From: Candidatus Martarchaeota archaeon
Lineage (GTDB): Archaea > Micrarchaeota > Micrarchaeia > Micrarchaeales > Micrarchaeaceae
DNA length: 36,011 nt
NCBI GenBank assembly: GCA_023473395.1
Contig: JAMCYO010000010.1
Span: forward strand, 1 to 36,011
Direction: 5' to 3'
Shown: positions 26,625 to 35,003 of the stretch, piece after piece
Numbering within the stretch: position 1 is the first letter of the stretch
How the letters are laid out: every line of letters starts with the position of its first letter
Translations under genes and position numbers: made by a program
Notes under the pieces: model-generated
The model's input: the letters and a program-made list of their open reading frames with translations, nothing else
The model's database searches: none
Told to the model about the DNA's origin: nothing

Positions 26625-27377
26625 TTGGCCAGGGGCAGGACGCACAGAACGAGAGTCAAAAAACGCAATGGGGCTATTAGAAAACCTGCAACAGTAAAAC
26701 GGCATGCAGTAAAGCGCATTGAAAAAAGCGTGCCGGAAAAGGCATGGATACGTTATACAATATATTCTTTTTTTGCACTGTCCATAATATCGATATTCTT
26801 TTTCCCTTATCTCTACGCAATAGGGGTTATAGGCATCAATGCGGCAAATGCGGATTCCAGCATGGGCTTATCGTTCTTCTTCCCGCTCATAGTCTTTTCA
26901 TACCTAATGGCAAAGGGTAAAAATCTGAAGCAGATAGTAATAGAGCTCGGCCTGTCTAGGAGGGCTATGCACAGGAAGGCGCTGCTTTACGCCATACTGG
27001 TATTTTTCGCGATACTGCTGCTTGAATTGGGGCTGGGCGTTTTCCAGGAGGTAACGCACATAGCGCTTCCAACAAATGTCAAGGCGCTGTTCAGCGGCCT
27101 TCCCGCATATTTCTTCGCGTTTGCGGTTATAGTTGCACCAATAGACGAAGAGATCCTTTTCAGGGGATTCCTTGTGCCAAGGATAGGGATAATACTGAGC
27201 GCATTCATATTCGGAATCCTGCATTTTCTGAGCTACGCTTCGATATCTGAATTCTTTGCGGCGTTCGTGTTCGGATTGATAGCAGGGTATGCATTCAAAA
27301 AGACGAAATCCCTTTATGCAAGCATAATACCGCACATCCTCGTAAACGCGCTTGGCATACTCGCCTTGCTGGTTTGA
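26625..27377 (+). CDS. CPBP family intramembrane glutamic endopeptidase (CAAX protease/ABI) with basic N-terminal extension
   Basis: Multiple TM helices; motifs DEEILFRG (EExxxR), FGILHFLSY (FxxxH) and HILVNALG (HxxxN). TTG start directly after the S27ae stop. Confidence 0.85.
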   Translation: MARGRTHRTRVKKRNGAIRKPATVKRHAVKRIEKSVPEKAWIRYTIYSFFALSIISIFFFPYLYAIGVIGINAANADSSMGLSFFFPLIVFSYLMAKGKNLKQIVIELGLSRRAMHRKALLYAILVFFAILLLELGLGVFQEVTHIALPTNVKALFSGLPAYFFAFAVIVAPIDEEILFRGFLVPRIGIILSAFIFGILHFLSYASISEFFAAFVFGLIAGYAFKKTKSLYASIIPHILVNALGILALLV

Positions 27378-27390
27378 ACAGGTAGATGCC

Positions 27391-28095
27391 ATGCAATTCA
27401 GGCTTGTAATAGTAGAACCACATTACCAGATAAACATAGGTTATATGGCCAGAATAGCAAAGAACTTTGGCATAAGCAGGCTTTACATCGTATCGCCGAA
27501 ATGCAAGTACAACGGCAAGAACGCAATAAAATATTCCAAACACGCACACGCGCTGGTTGAAAATGCACGCATATGCAAAAGCATAGGCGAGGCCTGCAGG
27601 GGGTTCACAAAAGTCGGCACGACAGCAATATGGCAGAAGGCCTATTCCGGAATGAACAACGTCTACGAGCTTTCAGACTTCAAGAAAAAGTTTGAGATTT
27701 CAAAGGCGGGAAAGGTGGCGCTGATAATAGGCAGGGATACTACTGGCCTAACCAGCGAGGAGATGTCTGAATGCGATTCCGTAGTGTACATAGGGGCTGA
27801 TGATAGGTATCCAACGTTGAACATATCGCACGCGCTTGCAGTGCTCCTTTATGAGATTCTGGGAAACGTCAGCGATGCGGCAAAGGAAAATTTCGGCAAT
27901 ATTTACGCAAATGATTCAGAAGTAAGGATGTTGGAAAACCTTTTCGCTAGGTTCGTTGACGGAAATGGAAACATAAGGAAAAAGGATATGGTAAAGAGGG
28001 CATTCTCCCACGTCCTGAGAAGGTCGAACCCAACGAAGAGCGAAATAGCTACTTTGCTTGTCGCTTTTGGAATAAAAAAGAATAGAAAAAGATGA
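27391..28095 (+). CDS. SPOUT/TrmJ-like RNA 2'-O-methyltransferase
   Basis: IVEPHYQINIGYMARIAKNFGI, LIIGRDTTGLTSEE, YPTLNISHALAVLLYEIL. Confidence 0.85.
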   Translation: MQFRLVIVEPHYQINIGYMARIAKNFGISRLYIVSPKCKYNGKNAIKYSKHAHALVENARICKSIGEACRGFTKVGTTAIWQKAYSGMNNVYELSDFKKKFEISKAGKVALIIGRDTTGLTSEEMSECDSVVYIGADDRYPTLNISHALAVLLYEILGNVSDAAKENFGNIYANDSEVRMLENLFARFVDGNGNIRKKDMVKRAFSHVLRRSNPTKSEIATLLVAFGIKKNRKR

Positions 28096-28130
28096 AGCGC
28101 CTTACTTCGGAGGCTGCTTCTTTGTTTTTA
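28094..28130 (+). terminator. Hairpin plus T tract after the SPOUT methyltransferase, lying across the sepF 3' end
   Basis: GAAGCGCCT-TACTTCGG-AGGC(T)GCTTC then TTTGTTTTTA. Confidence 0.5.
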
Positions 28131-28476
28131 TTATCTTAACCTTTGCAGGGGTAAGCATTACCTTGTCGACGCCTAGCTGGCCGATGTCACCATTTATCTT
28201 TGTGATGTACTCCTTGAGCTTTGCGATGAGTTCCTTTCGGGTGTTTTCCCTTTTCATCAGCTCGGATATGTCCGCTATGATTATGTTCCTCTTGTCGAGT
28301 TCGGCTTCTATGAAAGATATGTCCTCCTCATCCTTCAGTATAACCGGCTTGACGTAAAAGTCAGCGGGCTCGTTCATAACGTCCACATTGGCCATTTCGT
28401 CGGAATTCATGTACTCTTCTATGTCCAATTCCTTTGAAGTACCAAGATTCTTTCCAATTTTGTCGAAGAAACCCAT
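28102..28476 (-). CDS. sepF: SepF-like cell division protein (FtsZ membrane anchor)
   Basis: Amphipathic N-terminus MGFFDKIGKNLG (membrane-targeting-like), then DFYVKPVILKDEEDISFIEAELDKRNIIIADISEL...LKEYITKINGDIGQLGVDKVMLTPAKVKI, a SepF/DUF552 pattern. Confidence 0.82.
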   Translation of the reverse strand: MGFFDKIGKNLGTSKELDIEEYMNSDEMANVDVMNEPADFYVKPVILKDEEDISFIEAELDKRNIIIADISELMKRENTRKELIAKLKEYITKINGDIGQLGVDKVMLTPAKVKIIKTKKQPPK

Positions 28477-28630
28477 TTAGTCACCTATCAGATCTGCTAA
28501 TCGCCTTCTGTTAGCTATTCAATGTTAGTTCTTTTAAATCTTTCTGTAATCATACCGCAGTTATGTCGAGGGATTTGTCATCGCTAGCCAGTTGAAATCC
28601 CATGAAAGATATTTATATCAGATTAGCAAT

Positions 28631-28646
28631 AAGCTTTAAAAATATG
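28631..28646 (+). promoter_or_regulatory. Candidate BRE/TATA promoter of the DUF488 gene
   Basis: AAGCTTTAAAAATATG about 20-35 nt upstream of ATG 28666. Confidence 0.5.
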
Positions 28647-28665
28647 TATTTGTATTCTTATTCAG

Positions 28666-29034
28666 ATGATTTATCTAAAGCGCGTTTATGACGCAGTCGA
28701 CGTTAGGGACGGTACGCGCATACTTATAGACAGGCTTTGGCCGAGGGGAGTAAGGAGAAGCACCTCCAACATAGACCTATGGCTCAAGGACGTCGGGCCA
28801 AGCGATGACCTTAGAAAGTGGTTCGCCCACGAAAAGGACAAATGGCCCGAATTCAAAAGGAGGTACGAGGCCGAACTCAAGGAAAATCCTGCGTTTGAAA
28901 AGCTCGTCGACATAGCCTTCAGCACCGATCCCATAACGCTGCTTTACGCCGCGAGCGACAGGGAGCACAACAACGGCGTTGTGCTCTTCAAGATGCTGGA
29001 AAAAAGGGTAGAAAAGATAAAGAAAACACAGTAA
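28666..29034 (+). CDS. DUF488 family protein
   Basis: LKRVYDAVDVRDGTRILIDRLWPRGVRRSTSNIDLWLKDVGPSDDLRKWFAHEKDKWPEFKRRYEAEL. Confidence 0.88.
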   Translation: MIYLKRVYDAVDVRDGTRILIDRLWPRGVRRSTSNIDLWLKDVGPSDDLRKWFAHEKDKWPEFKRRYEAELKENPAFEKLVDIAFSTDPITLLYAASDREHNNGVVLFKMLEKRVEKIKKTQ

Positions 29035-29035
29035 T

Positions 29036-29452
29036 TCAGAAAAACCTGTAGTGCTCTTTCATCATGCACCTGTCCATTACGAAAAGCAACCCGTTATCCT
29101 CGGCTATTTTCTTGGCCTCTTCGTTGAAAATGCCCTCCTGTAGCCATAACGCTTTTGCCTTTATTTTTACCGCCTGCCTCGCTATTTCTGGCGCTTCCGG
29201 GGCTGGCCTGAAAACGTCTACAACCTCTATGCTGAATGGTATGTCCAATAGCGTTTTGTAGGACTTTTCCCCGAGTATAGAATCTGCGCTTGGATTTACA
29301 GGTATTATCCTGTACCCGGCATTTTGCAGGTATTCCGGTACATCATGGCTCGGCTTGCCCTCGTTCCTCGAACAGCCGACCACCGCGATGAGCCTGAACC
29401 TTGAAAGTATATCTTTTGCGATTTCGTCTACATTGTCTATTCTGCCTTCCAT
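29036..29452 (-). CDS. CoA-binding (YccU-like) domain protein
   Basis: IAVVGCSRNEGKPSHDVPEYLQNAGYRIIPVNP...EVVDVFRPAPEAPEIARQAVKIKAKALWLQEGI. Confidence 0.88.
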   Translation of the reverse strand: MEGRIDNVDEIAKDILSRFRLIAVVGCSRNEGKPSHDVPEYLQNAGYRIIPVNPSADSILGEKSYKTLLDIPFSIEVVDVFRPAPEAPEIARQAVKIKAKALWLQEGIFNEEAKKIAEDNGLLFVMDRCMMKEHYRFF

Positions 29453-29525
29453 GCAATCAAATAGTATTGGATTTTTAAGGTTAAATTATTATCCGAAATC
29501 CAATTTAAGCTTGCTTTGCAAATAT

Positions 29526-30854
29526 ATGCGTGAGGATATGGAAGATTACGATCTTGTTGTTTGCGGGGGCGGGCCTGCAGGGATAGGCGCGGCGTTCTCG
29601 GCTGCCAATTTAGGTTTAAAAACGGCCATAATTGAGAGACATTTCATGCTTGGCGGCAATTGGACACACGGGTATGTACTTTCGGTATTGGGCATGTATA
29701 CCTACGACGGCAGTGAAAAAATAGTAGGCGGCATTGCTGACGAAGTAGTCGCTGAGCTCAAGACCAACGGCGGAACGAAGGGGCAGGCTGGAAATTTTGT
29801 GCCATTCAGGCCGGACGAAATGAAAATGACATTAGGCACCCTCGCGGAGAAAAAGGGAATAGACGTTTATTATGGAAGCCTTGTCAAAGGGGCAAAAATG
29901 GACGGGAAAAGGATAAAATCGCTTTATGTTTCAGGTAAAACGAACATAGAGATAAAGGGAAAGTTTTTCGTTGACTCTACCGGCGATGCCGACATTGCGT
30001 TATATTCCGGCGCAAAGACAATGGCAGGAAAGGAAAACGAGGGATGGCACCAGGAAGCCACTATCCCGTTCAGGATCGGCAATGTTAACGAAGAGGACGT
30101 AATACTGTTTTCGGTAGAACATCCAGATATGGTTTCGGTAAAAGTGAATGAGAACGGCAGGCTCGAACGTTTTAGGGTACTCCCAAAATTGGTTTCAATA
30201 GCGAAGGAGAAATACGGCCTTTATCTCCCTCATGCAAACGCGGAGTTCATGTTCGGGACAAGCAAGGAGAAGGAATTCGTATCCAATGCGACCCATGTTG
30301 ACATCAACGACTTTACAAACGGAAATGAAATGGCGAACGCGATAATGGATGCAAGGAAACAGATACTTTCTTCCGTAGAGTTTTTGACTTCCGAGGTACA
30401 CGGCTTTGAGGAGGCATACCTTATAGATTCTGCGCCGTCGATAGGGCTTAGGGAAACAAGGAGGGCAGTAGGGGAATACGTGCTCAAGCAGGATGATGTC
30501 CTTAACAACGCAAGGTTCGACGACGCAATTGCGAAATGCGGGCATCCTATAGAGGTCCACGACCCGAAGAAGGGAGTCTTATACACCCACCTTAAGGGAG
30601 GCGACAACTCATGGTACCACATACCTTATAGGTCCATAGTCGTAAAGGACATAGACAACCTTTTCGTTATAGGAAGGTGCCTTAGCGCAGAATTCTATGC
30701 GCAGGCAAGCGCGCGCGTTACAGGCACTGCAATGGCAATGGGCCAGGCTGCCGCTAGCGCTGCAAAAATAGCGATAGAAGGCGAGTTGGCCGCAAAGAAT
30801 GTTCCGGTAAAAGCACTGCAGGAATTACTGAAAAAGAATGGGGCAGTATTATAA
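29526..30854 (+). CDS. FAD-dependent oxidoreductase (FAD_oxidored-like)
   Basis: DYDLVVCGGGPAGIGAAFSAANLGLKTAIIERHFMLGGNWTHGYVLSVLGMY; VDSTGDADIALYSGA; C-terminal NLFVIGRCLSAEFYAQASARVTGTAMAMGQAA. Track start 29355 rejected because it overlaps the divergent CoA-binding gene. Confidence 0.85.
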   Translation: MREDMEDYDLVVCGGGPAGIGAAFSAANLGLKTAIIERHFMLGGNWTHGYVLSVLGMYTYDGSEKIVGGIADEVVAELKTNGGTKGQAGNFVPFRPDEMKMTLGTLAEKKGIDVYYGSLVKGAKMDGKRIKSLYVSGKTNIEIKGKFFVDSTGDADIALYSGAKTMAGKENEGWHQEATIPFRIGNVNEEDVILFSVEHPDMVSVKVNENGRLERFRVLPKLVSIAKEKYGLYLPHANAEFMFGTSKEKEFVSNATHVDINDFTNGNEMANAIMDARKQILSSVEFLTSEVHGFEEAYLIDSAPSIGLRETRRAVGEYVLKQDDVLNNARFDDAIAKCGHPIEVHDPKKGVLYTHLKGGDNSWYHIPYRSIVVKDIDNLFVIGRCLSAEFYAQASARVTGTAMAMGQAAASAAKIAIEGELAAKNVPVKALQELLKKNGAVL

Positions 30855-30881
30855 TCTTCTTTGGCGGGCTTACGCTAAGCC

Positions 30882-30923
30882 TAAAATAAAAAATAAAAAG
30901 AAGTGCGGTGCTTCTGCACCGCA
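30882..30923 (-). terminator. Hairpin plus poly-T terminator after the MFS transporter
   Basis: TGCGGTGC-TTCT-GCACCGCA (30904-30923); minus-strand downstream CTTCTTTTTATTTTTTATTTTAG. Confidence 0.75.
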
Positions 30924-30942
30924 ACCTAATTGTTTGCTTTCT

Positions 30943-32163
30943 TCAACGCTTTGTTCTCCTCTTTCTCCTTGCAGCGCCCCTGGCTCTAGCGGATGATCCG
31001 CGCTCCGCAGCCCTTTGTGCAAGCAACGTGGGAGCAACGAGCATCGCAACGAACTCTATAGCCAGCACAACCGTCACACCGATTGCTATCGTAGATAGGC
31101 TTGCAAAATACCCGCTAAGTGCAACAGGTATGAAAGCCACCCCGAGGTTGGTGAACACGCTGTACATGGACGTCGCGAACCCGGCCTGTGCCGGATCGGA
31201 AACGTAGTTGGTCGTTGATGTCATTGCCATGGACCAGTATGCGTTGCCGAAGAACCCGAACAGGAAGAATCCCAAAGCTATTGCAGCGATGGCGCTCGTA
31301 TACGCAAGGCCTAGTACCATTAGCAATGCCGCCAAGAACATCAGGACACCTGTTGAGACAAGCCCAAGCCTGAACTTCTTGTACTGCTCGAATATCGGAG
31401 GCAATATTATCGCGCCCAATGCAGAACCGAGGAAAGCCAGGCCTCCCATAAGCCCGCCATATGCTATTGCGCCAGCAACGTTGTGTACTCCTAAAACCGT
31501 AGAGGCTATGCCGCCAAACATCACAGATATTGCAGATATGGAAAGGCCAACATACCAGTTCTTTATCATGCCTGGCTTAAACGAGCCCTTGAGCGACCTG
31601 CCCTTGTAGAATGTTGGATAGCCGTTTATGCCGAAGAATATCCATATTGCTGCAATTATTGCAAGAACCACGGTGGTCCATAGCGTGCCTGATAAGCCAA
31701 CTGCGGCATATATGCCCGGGCCAAGGAAAGCGCCGAATGCCATTCCGAGGAACAGCATGCCTACGCTTATGCCTATGACGGTATGTGACTTGTCCTTGAA
31801 AATCGAGCTTGCCACGCTTCCGACAGGCGCCATTGCCAGCGGATACGCTATCGCAGCTATCGTCCCGGTTATTATGAATGCTAGATAATTAGGGGATAAC
31901 GCCCTGCCTATCAAACCTATTACGGATATTATGGCGGATGAATACAGTGCCGCTTTTACGGTGAACTTTGCAGATATATAACCGGCCAAAAGCCCGAGCA
32001 CAACCATAGTGTATCCGTATATGGAAAGAAGCAGTATCACTGCGCTAATGCCTACACCCAAAAACTTGCCCAATATAGGGACCAAAGGAGATAGGACAAA
32101 CCAACCGAACCCTATTGTAAACAAAAGGAACCAATAGGGCGCAAGTTTAGACCAGTTGCTCAT
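30943..32163 (-). CDS. Major facilitator superfamily transporter
   Basis: About 12 hydrophobic segments, polybasic C-terminus; GGTGTAAAAATG leader. Confidence 0.8.
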   Translation of the reverse strand: MSNWSKLAPYWFLLFTIGFGWFVLSPLVPILGKFLGVGISAVILLLSIYGYTMVVLGLLAGYISAKFTVKAALYSSAIISVIGLIGRALSPNYLAFIITGTIAAIAYPLAMAPVGSVASSIFKDKSHTVIGISVGMLFLGMAFGAFLGPGIYAAVGLSGTLWTTVVLAIIAAIWIFFGINGYPTFYKGRSLKGSFKPGMIKNWYVGLSISAISVMFGGIASTVLGVHNVAGAIAYGGLMGGLAFLGSALGAIILPPIFEQYKKFRLGLVSTGVLMFLAALLMVLGLAYTSAIAAIALGFFLFGFFGNAYWSMAMTSTTNYVSDPAQAGFATSMYSVFTNLGVAFIPVALSGYFASLSTIAIGVTVVLAIEFVAMLVAPTLLAQRAAERGSSARARGAARRKRRTKR

Positions 32164-32254
32164 TTTTACACCAAACTACATATATCTATTATTTATATTT
32201 GGTTTAATAATGTTTAAAAAGGAGTTGCATAAACGTCCTCAGCTTAAAGTTTAA

Positions 32255-32638
32255 TTGGGAGTGCATTGGTTGTACGTAATAATAGACACAAGTTCTATGC
32301 TTTTTGCCATGGAGAACAGGAAAAGCGCAGTAGACGAGGTAGAACGGAAGTTCTCAGGCCTCAAAATACTCGTTTCTGCAGGCTTGATAGGAGAACTGGC
32401 TGGGATAGGGAGCGGCAGCGGCAAGCGCGCTGCACGGGCGCGCTCCTGCATAGATATACTAAAACTTAAAAATGTTGAAGTTGATAAGAATAAAGGCAAT
32501 GTCGACCGGTGGATATTGCGCAGAGCTAAGGAAAACGATGTTTACTGCGTTGTAACCAACGATACAGAGCTCTTTAATAAATTGCGCTACAAACATGTAG
32601 CAGTCTTTAAGCTTTCAAGAAGCGGCATGCTAAAATAG
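32255..32638 (+). CDS. PIN domain protein (Fcf1-like)
   Basis: VIIDTSSMLFAM...GLIGELAGI...DVYCVVTNDTELFNKLRYKHVAVFKL, PIN acidic residues; upstream of rpo7. TTG start (32255 or 32270). Confidence 0.68.
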   Translation: MGVHWLYVIIDTSSMLFAMENRKSAVDEVERKFSGLKILVSAGLIGELAGIGSGSGKRAARARSCIDILKLKNVEVDKNKGNVDRWILRRAKENDVYCVVTNDTELFNKLRYKHVAVFKLSRSGMLK

Positions 32639-32649
32639 ACGGTGAATTG

Positions 32650-33225
32650 ATGTACTATAATTATTCGATAAAAGATACCTTCAAGATGCCACCAGAATAC
32701 TTCGACAACGACATAGAAGAGGTTGCAGTGGAAGTTCTTAGGAACAAATACGAGGGCACAATAGACAAGGACCTGGGCGTGATAATGGCCATATATGACG
32801 TCAGGGACATAAGCGACGGCATGATATATCCAGGGGATCCGGCAACGCACCACGAGGTTACCTTCGACATACTTACGTATATGCCAAAGGTAGATGAAGT
32901 GGTTGTCGGAGAGGTCTCGGAACTCATAGATTTCGGAGCTTTCGTAAGGATAGGGCCCATGGAAGGGCTCGTTCACGTTTCGCAGATAACCGATGAATTC
33001 ATATCGTTGGACAAAAAGATTCCGGCATTCGTGTCCAAAAGAAGCGGAAAGAGCTTGAAGAAGGGGGATGTAGTCTACGCCAGAATCTCCACCATAAGCA
33101 TGAAGAACTCCGTAAAGGATTCGAAGATAGCTCTTACCATGAAGTCCGACGGGCTCGGGAAGCCTGAATGGATGGCAATGCAGAACAAGGATAAGGCCCA
33201 GAAAAAGCCCAAGTCAAAAAAATAA
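32650..33225 (+). CDS. rpo7: DNA-directed RNA polymerase subunit Rpo7 (RpoE')
   Basis: YNYSIKDTFKMPPEYFDNDIEEVAVEVLRNKYEGTIDKDLGVIMAIYDV, S1 domain VGEVSELIDFGAFVRIGPMEGLVHVSQI. Confidence 0.93.
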   Translation: MYYNYSIKDTFKMPPEYFDNDIEEVAVEVLRNKYEGTIDKDLGVIMAIYDVRDISDGMIYPGDPATHHEVTFDILTYMPKVDEVVVGEVSELIDFGAFVRIGPMEGLVHVSQITDEFISLDKKIPAFVSKRSGKSLKKGDVVYARISTISMKNSVKDSKIALTMKSDGLGKPEWMAMQNKDKAQKKPKSKK

Positions 33226-33233
33226 GTGATTGA

Positions 33234-33425
33234 ATGGAGGAAATGGTTTGCCCAAATTGCAGGATTATAATAAGCCACGGGGACAAATGCCCGCTCTGCG
33301 GCAACACGAACCTAACGAGAAGGTGGAGCGGCTACTTGATAGTGCTCAATGCCGACATGTCTGAGATAGCAAAGAAGCTCGACATAAAGGTAAACAGCGT
33401 ATTCGCCCTCAACATAAAGGATTGA
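33234..33425 (+). CDS. spt4: Transcription elongation factor Spt4 (RpoE'')
   Basis: VCPNCRIIISHGDKCPLCGNTNLTRRWSGYLIVLNADMSEIAKKLDIKVNSVFALNIKD. Confidence 0.9.
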   Translation: MEEMVCPNCRIIISHGDKCPLCGNTNLTRRWSGYLIVLNADMSEIAKKLDIKVNSVFALNIKD

Positions 33426-33433
33426 TTCCTTTA

Positions 33434-33480
33434 TTGCAGGCGAAGGCCACTGCACAATGCCATTGGCTAACGCCCTGCAA
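33434..33480. other. Long interrupted stem-loop in the convergent spt4/FKBP spacer
   Basis: TTGCAGGCG-AA-GGCCA-(loop)-TGGCT-AA-CGCCCTGCAA: 9-bp outer stem with one bulge, symmetric AA/AA internal loop, 5-bp inner stem. Confidence 0.6.
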
Positions 33481-33486
33481 ATATTC

Positions 33487-33514
33487 AAAAAATAATCCGC
33501 AATTGTTGAGCGGA
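33487..33514 (-). terminator. Hairpin plus T tract after the FKBP gene
   Basis: TCCGC (33496-33500) pairs with GCGGA (33510-33514); minus-strand downstream TTATTTTTTG. Confidence 0.5.
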
Positions 33515-33528
33515 ACGCCATTTACAAG

Positions 33529-34254
33529 TTATTCGCTTTCCTTTTCCGATTCCTTGTGTTCATGGGGCTCTTCGGCATTTTCATGCCTTGCGTACTCCTC
33601 GCGAACGTATACTTTCTGAAGGCTTTTCATGTATGTAAGGATGGAAGCGACCAGGCTTGCCCTGTTCACGAAGTAATCGGCGTTTTTCTTGACCTCATCT
33701 GAATAGAAAAGCTCTACCTCTGGGCCTTTGGATTCCACTTTTGTCGGCTCCACGTCATACGTTTTTCCAAGCGACTTTATCTTTTCGTCTACGGAGTCAA
33801 GCTTCTTTACCACCTTTACCTCGTACTTTATCTTCTTTCCTGCGTCCGGATGGTTTGCGTCCACAACGACCCTGCCGGAGCCTACGCTTACCACGGTGAC
33901 GGCCACGTTGTCTATATTGAGCCTCATCCCGGGATACGGGCTTATATTCTGCGATTTGAATTGGGAAAGCGGCATTACCTTTACCAGGTCTGCTACCCTC
34001 TCGCCGAAGGCTTCTGACGGTTCGAGCACAAAAGACTTCTTCTGGTTGAGTTCCATCCCCTTGAGCTCGCGCTCCAGGCCCTTTACTACCGCATTCGACC
34101 CGAGCACCACAAGCGTCGGGCCGTATTTTACGTCCTTGTTGTATGCGTCGCTGTCCTTAGCCAGCTTTTCGTCAGTGGTAGCTATGATGCTGCCGTCGGA
34201 ATCGTTCCAGGCAGTATATTCTATCTCTAGGAAATCTCCATCGTTGAATGCCAT
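33529..34254 (-). CDS. FKBP-type peptidyl-prolyl cis-trans isomerase (SlyD-like) with C-terminal extension
   Basis: DGDFLEIEYTAW, VVKGLERELKGMELNQKKSFVLEPSEAFGER, VDANHPDAGKKIKYEVKVV. Confidence 0.88.
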   Translation of the reverse strand: MAFNDGDFLEIEYTAWNDSDGSIIATTDEKLAKDSDAYNKDVKYGPTLVVLGSNAVVKGLERELKGMELNQKKSFVLEPSEAFGERVADLVKVMPLSQFKSQNISPYPGMRLNIDNVAVTVVSVGSGRVVVDANHPDAGKKIKYEVKVVKKLDSVDEKIKSLGKTYDVEPTKVESKGPEVELFYSDEVKKNADYFVNRASLVASILTYMKSLQKVYVREEYARHENAEEPHEHKESEKESE

Positions 34255-34367
34255 CTTAACACCTAGCAGTGTAATTATGCCGAATAACTATAAAAAGCTT
34301 TCAAGGATAATACTTAATATTATAAGAAACACAAGCTTAGCTATAGGCTTGAAACTGGTCATATAAC

Positions 34368-34985
34368 ATGGGAGAGCAAAAAAAGAAGATGGAAGCCAAG
34401 AACACCATACTTTTCCTTGGTTCGCTGGTAGTTGCCATAATGTTCATAACCTCTTACGCTGCTAGCGGCGGGGGCAACAACAGCAGCAGCACTACCACAA
34501 TAGCCTACAACTACAGCGGGGCAGTGCCAATGGTAGGCACGGCAAACGCCGTAGTGGTAAACTATACCTCTTCGCCAGTAGTTGAACTCTCTCCGAAAGG
34601 CTACAATTCCACTGCTTTGGGAGTCACGGATTATCTAAACAGCTTAGTCAGCAAAGGTTATGCCGTTACATACACGCCTAACGGCAACCAATTCAATGTG
34701 CTGCTCTCAAACAATTTCACCGCTTACCAGCTCCAGAGCGCAATTGCCAGCAGGTTTGGATCCAATGCCACAGTAAAAGGCACAGTGTACATAAGGCTGC
34801 CCAAGAGCATAAAGATGTACGACGGCACAAGCGGCTATGTGTTGACCTCGCCTACGTCAGAGTATTCCGTGGTTATTGAACCCCTACCATACATAGGAAG
34901 CAACGTAAGCGTGAAGGTTCTTGCATTAATAACCGCAAAGGGCCAGTTCGCGCCGAACCAGACTGAGGTAACACTCGATAACTGA
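34368..34985 (+). CDS. N-terminally anchored extracytoplasmic hypothetical protein, sequon-rich
   Basis: One N-terminal TM helix NTILFLGSLVVAIMFITSYAA then a Ser/Thr/Asn-rich ectodomain. Confidence 0.65.
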   Translation: MGEQKKKMEAKNTILFLGSLVVAIMFITSYAASGGGNNSSSTTTIAYNYSGAVPMVGTANAVVVNYTSSPVVELSPKGYNSTALGVTDYLNSLVSKGYAVTYTPNGNQFNVLLSNNFTAYQLQSAIASRFGSNATVKGTVYIRLPKSIKMYDGTSGYVLTSPTSEYSVVIEPLPYIGSNVSVKVLALITAKGQFAPNQTEVTLDN

Positions 34986-35003
34986 TCATAACGGTGTATC
35001 CAT

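Noticed and set aside
26064-26705. 213-aa minus-strand ORF across aIF5A/S24e/S27ae
   Set aside because: Spans three real ribosomal/translation genes antisense; Phe/Leu/Ser-rich artefact.
28561-28605. Possible C/D box sRNA between sepF and DUF488
   Set aside because: Only a weak C-box-like GCGATGA on the minus strand with no convincing D box or D'/C' pair.
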